Source: Cryobacterium gelidum (GTDB taxonomy: Bacteria > Actinomycetota > Actinomycetes > Actinomycetales > Microbacteriaceae). From it: a stretch of DNA of 64,000 nt. The stretch is taken from the NCBI RefSeq assembly GCF_004403985.1, contig NZ_SOHL01000003.1, forward strand, positions 515,528 through 579,527. The letters run 5' to 3'. Positions 9,381 to 16,875 of the stretch are shown here, piece by piece (within the stretch, counting starts at the first letter, position 1; each line of letters begins with the position of its first letter). A program made the translations under genes and the position numbers. The notes below the pieces were generated by a model, which was not told the DNA's origin, searched no databases, and saw nothing but the letters and a program-made list of their open reading frames with translations.

Positions 9381-9933
9381 CCGCGCCGACCTGCGCCTGG
9401 ATGCGCCCAAGGGCCTACGCACCGGCAACCTCGTGGGTCTTGGCCGCAATGGCCACAGCCGGGACAGCTTCGGCCGCTTCACCGAGGCCATCGCCCGCGG
9501 CATGGGGACCCCCTGGTTTTTGCTCGGGCTCACCCTGTTCGCCGTCGCCTGGATCTCCTGGAACACCCTCGCCCCGGAGGCGTGGCGGTTCGACTCGGTT
9601 GCGCTCGGCTTCATCGCGCTGACTCTCGTGCTCTCGATGCAGGCTTCCTACGCCGCGCCGATGATTCTGCTCGCGCAGAACCGGCAAGACGACCGCGACC
9701 GGGTGCAGTTCGAGCAGGACCGGCAGCGGGCCGAACGCACTCTCGCCGACACCGAGTACCTCGCCCGTGAGGTCGTGGCGCTGCGCATTGCCATCAAGGA
9801 CATGGCCTCGAAGGACTTCATTCGCGGAGAATTGCGAGCGTTGCTCGAGCATTTGGACGAGCGCAGTGACGAGCGCAGTCAACCTGACGACGTCCCTGAC
9901 AGCAGCAGCACGGAAAGCCGCCCACGCGCATGA
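9367..9933 (+). CDS. DUF1003 membrane protein
   Basis: A 188-residue protein with the DUF1003 signature: two membrane helices (about 45-65 and 75-100, PWFLLGLTLFAVAWISWNTL and SVALGFIALTLVLSMQASYAAP), then LLAQNRQDDRDR and a long charged helix (residues about 105-150) likely to form a coiled coil. Function unknown. It overlaps the preceding MgtE-like gene by 14 bp and Mrp by 4 bp, so all three are translationally coupled. This suggests a shared role, perhaps in divalent metal control. Confidence 0.9.
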   Translation: MARNNRADLRLDAPKGLRTGNLVGLGRNGHSRDSFGRFTEAIARGMGTPWFLLGLTLFAVAWISWNTLAPEAWRFDSVALGFIALTLVLSMQASYAAPMILLAQNRQDDRDRVQFEQDRQRAERTLADTEYLAREVVALRIAIKDMASKDFIRGELRALLEHLDERSDERSQPDDVPDSSSTESRPRA

Positions 9934-11087
9934 TTCCTGCTCCACTGAGCGACAGCATCCGCTCGCGGGTCTTCACGGCGTTGGCCGGGGTGACCGACCC
10001 GGAGATTCGCAAGCCCATCACCGATCTCGACATGGTGTCGGACGTGACGGTGAGCGAGACGGGACAGGTGACCGTTGGCATCCGCTTGACCATTGCCGGA
10101 TGTCCGGCCGCGCAACGCATCGAGAGCGATGTTCTGGCCGCGACCGAGTCGGTGTCGGGGGCCGGCCGGGCGAGCGTCGAGGTGGCGATCATGACGCGCG
10201 AGCAACGCACCGCGCTCACCGAGAAGCTGCGCGGCGGCCAGCTGGAACGCAGCGTGCAGTTCGGCCCGGAGTCGCTCACCCGGGTGTACGCGATCACGAG
10301 TGGTAAGGGTGGCGTCGGCAAGTCCACCGTCACCGCCAATTTGGCCGTGGCGCTAGCCGGCGAGGGCCTGCGCGTGGGCATCGTCGACGCCGACGTACAC
10401 GGCTTCAGCATTCCCGGCCTGCTCGGCCTGGTGCACGACGGGCTCGCGGTGAAGCCGACCCAGGTCGGTGACATGATCTTGCCGCCGATCGCGCACAATG
10501 TGAAGGTCATCTCGATCGGCATGTTCATCGACAACGCGTCGGCCGCGGTCGCCTGGCGCGGCCCGATGTTGCACCGCACCATCAAGCAGTTTCTCACCGA
10601 CGTCTACTTCGGTGATCTGGACGTGCTGCTGCTCGACCTGCCGCCGGGTACCGGCGACGTCGCCATCACGGTCGGCCAGCTGTTGCCCCACGCCGAGGTC
10701 ATCGTTGTCACCACCCCGCAGGCTGCCGCGGCCGATGTGGCCGAACGCAGCGGTATCGTGGCCAGGCAGACCGGCCAGAGCGTCTACGGCGTGATCGAAA
10801 ATATGGCGGCGATGATGCAGCCCGACGGAAGCCTGCTCGAGCTGTTCGGCTCGGGCGGCGGCGCCGAGGTCGCCAGACGACTGTCCATCGGGCAGCCCGC
10901 CCCGGTGCCGGTGCTCGCGCAGGTTCCCCTCAGCCTGCCGTTGCGTACCGGCGGGGACGTCGGCCTGCCGGTCGTGCTCGGCGCTCCCGACGATCCCGCC
11001 GCCCGTGCCATTCTGGGGTTGGCCCGCAGCATGAAGACGCGCGCCAGGGGCTTGGCCGGCCTCAGCCTGAGTCTCAGGCCCCGCTAG
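9930..11087 (+). CDS. mrp: Mrp/NBP35 family P-loop ATPase (Fe-S carrier type)
   Basis: A 385-residue protein: an N-terminal MIP18/DUF59-like domain (residues about 8-85, VTDPEIRKPITDLDMV), then a deviant Walker A TSGKGGVGKST near 125-135 and DLPPGTGD. The family loads or carries iron-sulfur clusters. The C-terminal CxxC cluster ligand of the enterobacterial type is missing here: the region reads GVIENMAAMMQPDGSLLELFGSGGG. The start ATG overlaps the DUF1003 stop (ATGA). It is convergent with ppk2, only 3 bp separating them. Confidence 0.9.
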   Translation: MIPAPLSDSIRSRVFTALAGVTDPEIRKPITDLDMVSDVTVSETGQVTVGIRLTIAGCPAAQRIESDVLAATESVSGAGRASVEVAIMTREQRTALTEKLRGGQLERSVQFGPESLTRVYAITSGKGGVGKSTVTANLAVALAGEGLRVGIVDADVHGFSIPGLLGLVHDGLAVKPTQVGDMILPPIAHNVKVISIGMFIDNASAAVAWRGPMLHRTIKQFLTDVYFGDLDVLLLDLPPGTGDVAITVGQLLPHAEVIVVTTPQAAAADVAERSGIVARQTGQSVYGVIENMAAMMQPDGSLLELFGSGGGAEVARRLSIGQPAPVPVLAQVPLSLPLRTGGDVGLPVVLGAPDDPAARAILGLARSMKTRARGLAGLSLSLRPR

Positions 11088-11090
11088 CGC

Positions 11091-11912
11091 TTAGTCCTGC
11101 GGCTTGCTCAGCGTCGCTGCATGGTCGGGCACCTGGTGGTTCTCCTCGCGCGGCGGCCGCTCATAGTCAGAGTCCGGCGGGCGCGGCGGAATGCGCACCC
11201 TGGGTGGGTCGGTCTTCTCGTAGGGAATGAGCGAGAGCAGATGGCTGATCACGTTCAGCCGTGACGCTCTTTTGTCCTCACTCTCGACCACCCACCAGGG
11301 TGCCTCGGCGATGTCGGTGTGCACGAACATCTCATCTTTGGCCTTGGAGTAATCACTCCATTTGGTGATCGAGAGCACGTCCGTTTCGGAGAGCTTCCAG
11401 CGCCGCATCGGGTCGTTCAGGCGCGAGCGAAACCGCCGTTCCTGCTCCAGGTCAGAAACCGAAAACCAGTACTTGACCACCAGAATCCCGTCTTCCACCA
11501 GCATCCGCTCGAACAACGGTGCCTGGTGCAGAAACCGGCGGTATTCATCGGAAGTGCAGTAGCCCATGACCCGTTCCACGCCGGCGCGGTTGTACCAGGA
11601 GCGGTCCATCAGCACGATTTCACCGGTCGACGGCAGGTGCTCGATGTAGCGCTGAAAGTACCACTGGCCGCGCTGACGGTCGGTGGGCATCGGCAGGGCC
11701 ACGATGCGAGCGACACGCGGGTTGAGATATTCGGTGATGCGTTTGATCGCCGAGCCCTTGCCTGCGGCATCGCGGCCCTCGAAAATCACCACGACCCGGG
11801 CACCGGAGGCCTTCACCCACTGTTGCATCGTGACCAGTTCGGCCTGCAGGCGGGCGAGTTCGGCCTCGTAGACACTCTTCTTGACGCGTTTGGGTTTCTT
11901 CAACGGAGACAT
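11091..11912 (-). CDS. ppk2: polyphosphate kinase 2 (class I type)
   Basis: A 273-residue protein with Walker A GRDAAGKGSAIKR near residues 46-58, LPMPTDRQRGQWYFQRYI, and the Walker B/lid segment VLMDRSWYNRAGVERVMGY. It uses polyphosphate to phosphorylate nucleoside diphosphates, or the reverse. The single domain and length fit class I PPK2. A Pro/Arg/Glu-rich tail (PPRPPDSDYERPPREE) follows the kinase core. The gene sits about 35 bp after tatB on the same strand and could share its transcript. Confidence 0.93.
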   Translation of the reverse strand: MSPLKKPKRVKKSVYEAELARLQAELVTMQQWVKASGARVVVIFEGRDAAGKGSAIKRITEYLNPRVARIVALPMPTDRQRGQWYFQRYIEHLPSTGEIVLMDRSWYNRAGVERVMGYCTSDEYRRFLHQAPLFERMLVEDGILVVKYWFSVSDLEQERRFRSRLNDPMRRWKLSETDVLSITKWSDYSKAKDEMFVHTDIAEAPWWVVESEDKRASRLNVISHLLSLIPYEKTDPPRVRIPPRPPDSDYERPPREENHQVPDHAATLSKPQD

Positions 11913-11946
11913 CGACGTCTCTTTCTCCTCGGCGCTGCTGGACCGG

Positions 11947-12336
11947 CTACGTGGCCTCAGAATCGAATGGAGCCGGCTCGAGTGCGGTCAGGGCCGCATC
12001 CCGGGCACGCTTGCGTTTCAGGTAGGCGCCCTCGGGGTTGGGCTCGGCGCGAGAAATTGTTGCAGACTGCTCTTTAAACGGGTCCTCGTCGGCGAGGGCT
12101 TCGCGAATGATGCGGCGCGGGTCATACTGGCGCGGGTCCAGTTTTTTCCAGTCCAGATCGTCGAATTCCGGGCCCATTTCGTCGCGCATGCGATCCTTGG
12201 CCCCGTTGGCCATATCGCGCAGCTGGCGCACCAGGCGACCCAGCTGTGCCGCATAGTGCGGCAATTTGTCCGGCCCCAGCAGGAAGACAGCGATGATCCC
12301 GATCAGAAGAATCTTCTCGAACGTCAGCCCAAACAT
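11947..12336 (-). CDS. tatB: Sec-independent protein translocase subunit TatB
   Basis: A 129-residue protein. The start is placed at the ATG giving MFGLTFEKILLIGIIAVFLLGPDKLP, the typical TatB N-terminus with one membrane helix followed by the GPDKLP hinge and an amphipathic helix (HYAAQLGRLVRQLRDM). The upstream in-frame codons are probably not translated. TatB recruits folded twin-arginine precursors at the membrane; EfeB (29416) is a likely client in this window. The C-terminal region is charged and disordered as usual. Confidence 0.88.
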   Translation of the reverse strand: MFGLTFEKILLIGIIAVFLLGPDKLPHYAAQLGRLVRQLRDMANGAKDRMRDEMGPEFDDLDWKKLDPRQYDPRRIIREALADEDPFKEQSATISRAEPNPEGAYLKRKRARDAALTALEPAPFDSEAT

Positions 12337-12423
12337 GTCCTTAGAGTAGCCGTACGGCGAGGCATCCACAGACCACACGCGCCGCGGCCCTAGTCTTGAC
12401 CTAATCATCTACTGGAGTTATCT

Positions 12424-13056
12424 GTGTCTGACATTGAACTGAACTGGAAATTCTCCGACGACTGTGTCGTGGAGTCCGAAGCCATCGCCCGAGCGCGCCA
12501 GCAATCCCTCGAACTCGGGATCGACCCGATCGCGCCCTCCGTCGGGGCGCAATCGGCCGTTGTGGCCGCCGCGACGGGGGCGCGCAGCATCCTCGAGGTC
12601 GGCACGGGGGCCGGAGTCTCGGGGATCTGGCTGCTGACCGGGGCCCCGGGGGCTACCCTGACGTCGATCGATACCGAGGTCGACCATCTGCAGCATGCGA
12701 AGGCAAACTTCACCGAGGCCAAGATTCCAGCCAACCGGGTGCGCCTGATCACCGGCAAGGCTGGTGAGGTTCTGCCGCGCATGAATGAGAATTCCTACGA
12801 CATTGTGTTCATTGACGCCGACCCGCAGTCGGTCATCGAATATGTTGAACACGGCCTGCGCCTGGCTCGTCCGGGCGGAACCGTGCTCGTCGCACATGCC
12901 CTGTGGCGTGGCCGAGTCGCCGATCCGGCCCAGCGCGACGATGTCGCAACCGGGTTTCGTACCCTGCTGACCGAGATTGCCGCATCGAGCGCCGTGATCA
13001 GTGCCCTCTCCCCCGTCGGCGACGGGCTGCTGCAGATCACTAGACTGCGCGCCTAA
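12424..13056 (+). CDS. SAM-dependent O-methyltransferase (class I, OMT family 3)
   Basis: A 210-residue protein with motif I LEVGTGAGVSGIWLL (residues about 58-72), acidic TSIDTEVDH and VFIDADPQS motifs, and a conserved LVRPGG-like segment (LARPGGTVLV). GTG start with a GGAG ribosome site 6-7 bp upstream. The family methylates hydroxyl groups; the acceptor is unknown. It is divergent from tatB, an arrangement kept in mycobacteria. A strong rho-independent-type hairpin lies 17 bp after the stop. Confidence 0.9.
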   Translation: MSDIELNWKFSDDCVVESEAIARARQQSLELGIDPIAPSVGAQSAVVAAATGARSILEVGTGAGVSGIWLLTGAPGATLTSIDTEVDHLQHAKANFTEAKIPANRVRLITGKAGEVLPRMNENSYDIVFIDADPQSVIEYVEHGLRLARPGGTVLVAHALWRGRVADPAQRDDVATGFRTLLTEIAASSAVISALSPVGDGLLQITRLRA

Positions 13057-13073
13057 TCCGGTCGGAACGACCG

Positions 13074-13103
13074 AACGGCCGCGCAGTCACCCGCGCGGCC
13101 GTT
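13074..13103 (+). terminator. 11-bp stem terminator between convergent genes
   Basis: Arms AACGGCCGCGC (13074-13084) and GCGCGGCCGTT (13093-13103) pair perfectly around an 8-nt loop and are followed by CTTGTTTC. It lies just after the O-methyltransferase and before the end of the convergent DUF3117 gene, so it may serve both strands. Confidence 0.8.
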
Positions 13104-13129
13104 CTTGTTTCATTCATCGGAACCCGAGG

Positions 13130-13306
13130 CTACTTTGCCACGGCGACAACTCCGGCGAGTGCGTCGTGAAGTTCCTTGGCCTCGGCGTCGTTGACTGAGA
13201 CAACGAGCCGACCCCCACCTTCGAGCGGTACACGCACGATGATCAAGCGCCCCTCTTTTACCGCCTCCATTGGACCGTCTCCGGTCCGTGGCTTCATGGC
13301 CGCCAT
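13130..13306 (-). CDS. DUF3117 family protein
   Basis: A 58-residue protein starting MAAMKPRTGDGPMEAVKEGR and containing VRVPLEGGGRLVVSVNDAEA. This is the near-invariant actinobacterial DUF3117 family of unknown role. The inner ATG is chosen because all family members begin MAAMKPR; the 11 codons upstream in frame are not expected to be translated. It is convergent with the O-methyltransferase. Confidence 0.9.
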   Translation of the reverse strand: MAAMKPRTGDGPMEAVKEGRLIIVRVPLEGGGRLVVSVNDAEAKELHDALAGVVAVAK

Positions 13307-13410
13307 GAACTCCCCTTCCATTCGTCTTTGTACCCCCATTATCGACCATCTCGGCCCGAGACGTAAATTCGGGTCGGACTGAGTGTCAGATCGGGGCGTT
13401 CCGGCTGAGG

Positions 13411-14643
13411 TTAGGGCGGGGTCCAGTCATACCCGTCCACGCCCCAGCAGATCAGCAGCCAGCCCCATTGGCCGGCCACGAAAAGCACAACGATCGCCAC
13501 CCGGTAGACCCGGCTGCGTGGCAGCGCGGCCGCGCCGAGCAGCGAAAACATCGGCATGAGAAGCCGAAACGTACTGGATTGCGGAAAGAACACCGCGAGC
13601 AGGTACAGACCGTAGCTGGCCAGCCACAACCGCAGATCTATGCCGAGCCGGCGTACGGCCGGCGTGAACAGGAGCAGGGCGAAGGCCAGAATGAGGGCGG
13701 TGACCACGACGATGCCCCACGGGCTGCCGAGCCACCACACCCCGCTTTGAAACCAGGCGGTGAATGGCACGAGCTCCTGGTACCCGATATACGGTGCGCG
13801 CCAGGCCAGCTCAGTATCGGTGTACGCCATCACGTCGCCGGTGGCCGCCCAGGCGGCGACGGGCCAGGCCAGCCCCATCAGCGCGCTGAACACGGCGACG
13901 GATGCCGCCAGCATCCGCTCTCGCACAGGAAACGAGTCGCGGGATCGCGTGACGAAACGGTAGATCACGTGCAGGCCAAGGGCCAGGGCGAATGCGAGCC
14001 CGCTCGGCCGGGTCAGGGCCATCACCGCGATGGCGGGGTAGAGCATCCGGTAACGACGTTCGAGCAGCAGGTAAAGCGCGAGGGTCAGAAAGAACAGGTA
14101 CATCGATTCCGCGTAGGCGAACTGCAGAATCGGCGACAGCGGGGCGACGCAGAACAACACGACCGCGAACAGGGCCGTGTTCGACGGCTGCACCCGCGCC
14201 ATCAGGCGGTAGAACAACAGCGCGGTGCCGAGGCTGAAAGCAACCGATACGAACACGGCCACCGGCGCCCACGGAAAGTTCGTCACTTCCATCAGCAGCC
14301 TGGCAAGCACCGGGTAACCGGGCATGAAAGCCCAGGCATTCTCACCGATTTGCCCGGTTTCGGTGATCGGCAGCACGCTCGGATACCCGACCGCCGCAAC
14401 GATGTTGTACCAGCGACCGTCCCACATGGTCGCGAAATCGGTGTATTTCGGGCTCGCACCGGTCCAGGCGTTCGGACCTTGCACGCTCGCCAACACGAGT
14501 ACGAGGCTCGTCGTGATCAGGCGCGACAGGGCCCACACCACGACGACCTTGCCCCACCACGGGGTCAGCCGGTAGCGGGCGTGCCAGACGGCCGGCAGCC
14601 GGCGGGCGGGCGACCGTCGAGGGCGCAGCATCCGCTCGGTCAT
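13411..14643 (-). CDS. PIG-V-like mannosyltransferase family integral membrane protein
   Basis: About 410 residues with roughly ten membrane helices. After the first helix it has WDGRWY, then FMPGYPVLARLL and later FAYAESMYLFFLTLALYLLLERRY, a pattern like the GT-C fold PIG-V/GT76 lipid-linked mannosyltransferases (WD, FxPxYP, YxEs). Likely role is transfer of a sugar from a polyprenyl-phosphate donor to a cell-envelope glycan or protein, but the acceptor is unknown. The ATG at 14643 avoids overlap with dapE; an ATG-equivalent at 14679 would overlap dapE by 25 bp. It probably follows dapE on one transcript. Confidence 0.7.
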   Translation of the reverse strand: MTERMLRPRRSPARRLPAVWHARYRLTPWWGKVVVVWALSRLITTSLVLVLASVQGPNAWTGASPKYTDFATMWDGRWYNIVAAVGYPSVLPITETGQIGENAWAFMPGYPVLARLLMEVTNFPWAPVAVFVSVAFSLGTALLFYRLMARVQPSNTALFAVVLFCVAPLSPILQFAYAESMYLFFLTLALYLLLERRYRMLYPAIAVMALTRPSGLAFALALGLHVIYRFVTRSRDSFPVRERMLAASVAVFSALMGLAWPVAAWAATGDVMAYTDTELAWRAPYIGYQELVPFTAWFQSGVWWLGSPWGIVVVTALILAFALLLFTPAVRRLGIDLRLWLASYGLYLLAVFFPQSSTFRLLMPMFSLLGAAALPRSRVYRVAIVVLFVAGQWGWLLICWGVDGYDWTPP

Positions 14644-14654
14644 TCTGTGCGGGG

Positions 14655-15776
14655 TTATCGAACGGATGCGCTCAGCCACGCGCGCAGACCGTTTTCGCAG
14701 GCCGTGATCTCGGCCACGGCTACGCGTTCGTCGTCAGCGTGCGCCTTGAGCGGATCGCCTGGACCGTAGTTGACGGCCGGAACGCCGAGGGCCGAGAAGC
14801 GGGCGACGTCGGTCCAGCCGTATTTGGGCGTAGCAACGCCGCCGACGGCGTTCAAGAATTCACGGGCGAGCGGGGCGTCGAGGCCAGGCCGGGCGCCTTC
14901 GGCGCGGTCCACGACGGTCAGGTCGTAGCCGGCGAACACCTCGCTCAGGTGGGCGACGGCTTCGTCGCCGCTGCGGCTCGGGGCGAATCGGTAGTTGACG
15001 TGCACCATGCACTCGTCGGGGATGATGTTGCCGGCGACTCCACCGGTGATGCCGACCGCGTTGAGGCCTTCACGATAGACGAGGCCTTCGACCTCGACCT
15101 CGCGGGCCTGGTACTGGGCCAGAATGTTCAGAATGGGCGCGGCCTTATGAACGGCGTTCTCGCCGACCCAACTGCGCGCCGAGTGCGAGCGCAGGCCGAA
15201 GGTACGAATCTCGACGCGCAGGTTGCCGTTGCAGCCGCCCTCGACCTGGCTCTTGGTCGGCTCCCCCAGAATGGCAAAGTCGCCCACGAACAGGTCGGGC
15301 CTGTTGCGGGCCAGCCGGCCGAGGCCGTTGAGCTCATCGGAGACCTCTTCGTGGTCGTACCACATCCAGGTCACGTCGACTCCGGGATTGCTCAGTTCGG
15401 CGGCGAGCTTCAGCTGCACGGCCACGCCGGCCTTCATGTCGACCGTGCCGCGGCCCCAGAGGTACTCGGTGCCGTCGATGGTCTCGAACCGGGTGGGCAG
15501 GTTGTTGTTGAGCGGCACGGTGTCGATGTGGCCCGCGATGACCACGCGCTGCGAGCGGCCCAGGTTGGTGCGGGCCACGACCGTGTCGCCGTCGCGAATG
15601 ATCTCGAGGTGGTCGAAACCGTCGAGGGCGGCGACGATCGCGTCGGCGAGGGCGGTCTCCTGGCCCGAGACCGACTCGATATCGCAGATTTGCCTGGTCA
15701 GTTCGATCGACGTAGCCGTGAGGTCCAGCACGGTGAGTTTCGCGGGGGTGGACGGAGCCGAAGTCGTAGAAGTCAC
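14655..15776 (-). CDS. dapE: succinyl-diaminopimelate desuccinylase
   Basis: A 373-residue M20-family amidohydrolase. Metal ligands are visible in AGHIDTVPL (His, Asp), GRGTVDMKAG (Asp), YDHEEVSDE (Glu-Glu pair) and the C-terminal LKAHADDER (His). It removes succinate from N-succinyl-LL-diaminopimelate in the lysine and peptidoglycan precursor pathway. GTG start. Its start lies only 17 bp from the start of the divergent dapD, which supports the assignment and a shared control region. Confidence 0.95.
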   Translation of the reverse strand: MTSTTSAPSTPAKLTVLDLTATSIELTRQICDIESVSGQETALADAIVAALDGFDHLEIIRDGDTVVARTNLGRSQRVVIAGHIDTVPLNNNLPTRFETIDGTEYLWGRGTVDMKAGVAVQLKLAAELSNPGVDVTWMWYDHEEVSDELNGLGRLARNRPDLFVGDFAILGEPTKSQVEGGCNGNLRVEIRTFGLRSHSARSWVGENAVHKAAPILNILAQYQAREVEVEGLVYREGLNAVGITGGVAGNIIPDECMVHVNYRFAPSRSGDEAVAHLSEVFAGYDLTVVDRAEGARPGLDAPLAREFLNAVGGVATPKYGWTDVARFSALGVPAVNYGPGDPLKAHADDERVAVAEITACENGLRAWLSASVR

Positions 15777-15793
15777 CCTACTAATCTAGAGGT
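15777..15793. promoter_or_regulatory. 17-bp divergent dapE/dapD start region with overlapping -10-like elements
   Basis: The whole intergenic region is 17 bp. On the + strand TAATCT (15782-15787) lies 6 bp before the dapD ATG; on the - strand TAGATT (15783-15788) lies 6 bp before the dapE GTG. If these are -10 elements, both messages would start at or next to their start codons and be leaderless. No good -35 matches were seen on either side, so this is suggestive only. Confidence 0.4.
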
Positions 15794-16780
15794 ATGCCCT
15801 CCGTTGTTTCCGAAAACGCCCTGCCCAGCTCGTCGACCCAGGCCTGGGGGTATGGTCTCGCGACCGTCGCCGCCGACGGCACCGTGCTCGACACCTGGTT
15901 TCCCTCTCCGGCACTCGGCTCCCTGCCGACCGGCCGCGATCGCTGGATTGTTCCGGCCGCGCTCAGTGAAGCCGCCGGCGACGATGCCCGCCGCGCGGTT
16001 CGCCTCGAAGCCGTCACGGTCGAAATCACGCTCGACACGGCACCGGCGAGCACCTCGGATGCCTACCTGCGGCTGCACCTGCTCTCCCACCTGCTCGTTC
16101 GGCCCAACAGCATCAACCTCGACGGCATCTTCGCGCACCTGCCCACCGTGGTCTGGACCAATGCCGGCCCGATGCTGCCAGACGATTTCGGCCGGCTGCG
16201 CCCGAGCCTGCAGCGCGCCGGTATTCAGGCGAGCGGCGTCGACAAATTCCCGCCGCTGCTGAACTACGTCGTGCCGGCCGGCGTGAGAATAGCGGATGCC
16301 TCCCGTGTGCGGCTCGGCGCCCACCTTGCCCCCGGTACCACCGTCATGCACGAGGGCTTCGTCAACTTCAACGCCGGAACCCTCGGCTCCTCCATGGTCG
16401 AGGGCCGTATCTCACAGGGTGTCGTGGTCGGTGACGGCGCTGATATCGGTGGCGGAGCATCCATTATGGGCACCCTGTCTGGTGGTGGTACCCAGCGCAT
16501 CTCGATCGGTGCCCGTGCCCTGCTCGGTGCCAATTCCGGTGTCGGCATCGCGATCGGTGCCGACAGTGTGGTCGAGGCCGGGCTCTACGTCACGGCTGGC
16601 ACCAAGGTTGTTCTGGTCGGCGAACCGGTGCGCACGGATGGCACCCGCCCGACGGTGAAAGCGGTCGAGCTCTCCGGCGTGCCCAACCTGCTGTTTCGCC
16701 GCAACTCCCTCTCCGGTGCCGTCGAGGTGCTCGCCCGCACCGGTAGCGGCATCACCCTGAACGCCGCGCTGCACGCCTGA
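15794..16780 (+). CDS. dapD: 2,3,4,5-tetrahydropyridine-2,6-dicarboxylate N-succinyltransferase (actinobacterial type)
   Basis: A 328-residue protein. The middle to C-terminal part is a left-handed beta-helix with hexapeptide repeats: VRIADASRVRLGAHLAPGT, GVVVGDGADIGGGASIMG and ISIGARALLGANSGVGIAIG. It adds succinyl from succinyl-CoA to tetrahydrodipicolinate. The N-terminal domain and length match the actinobacterial DapD group, which is longer than the enterobacterial enzyme. It is divergent from dapE; dapC lies about 8 kb away. Confidence 0.95.
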   Translation: MPSVVSENALPSSSTQAWGYGLATVAADGTVLDTWFPSPALGSLPTGRDRWIVPAALSEAAGDDARRAVRLEAVTVEITLDTAPASTSDAYLRLHLLSHLLVRPNSINLDGIFAHLPTVVWTNAGPMLPDDFGRLRPSLQRAGIQASGVDKFPPLLNYVVPAGVRIADASRVRLGAHLAPGTTVMHEGFVNFNAGTLGSSMVEGRISQGVVVGDGADIGGGASIMGTLSGGGTQRISIGARALLGANSGVGIAIGADSVVEAGLYVTAGTKVVLVGEPVRTDGTRPTVKAVELSGVPNLLFRRNSLSGAVEVLARTGSGITLNAALHA

Positions 16781-16875
16781 GGCCTGCCGGCTGAGCGGAT
16801 GCCGGTGGGTTCCGCTAGCATCCGAATAGCGGCAGCCTGTAGCCGCGCGATTCACCCAACACACGAGGGAGCGCT

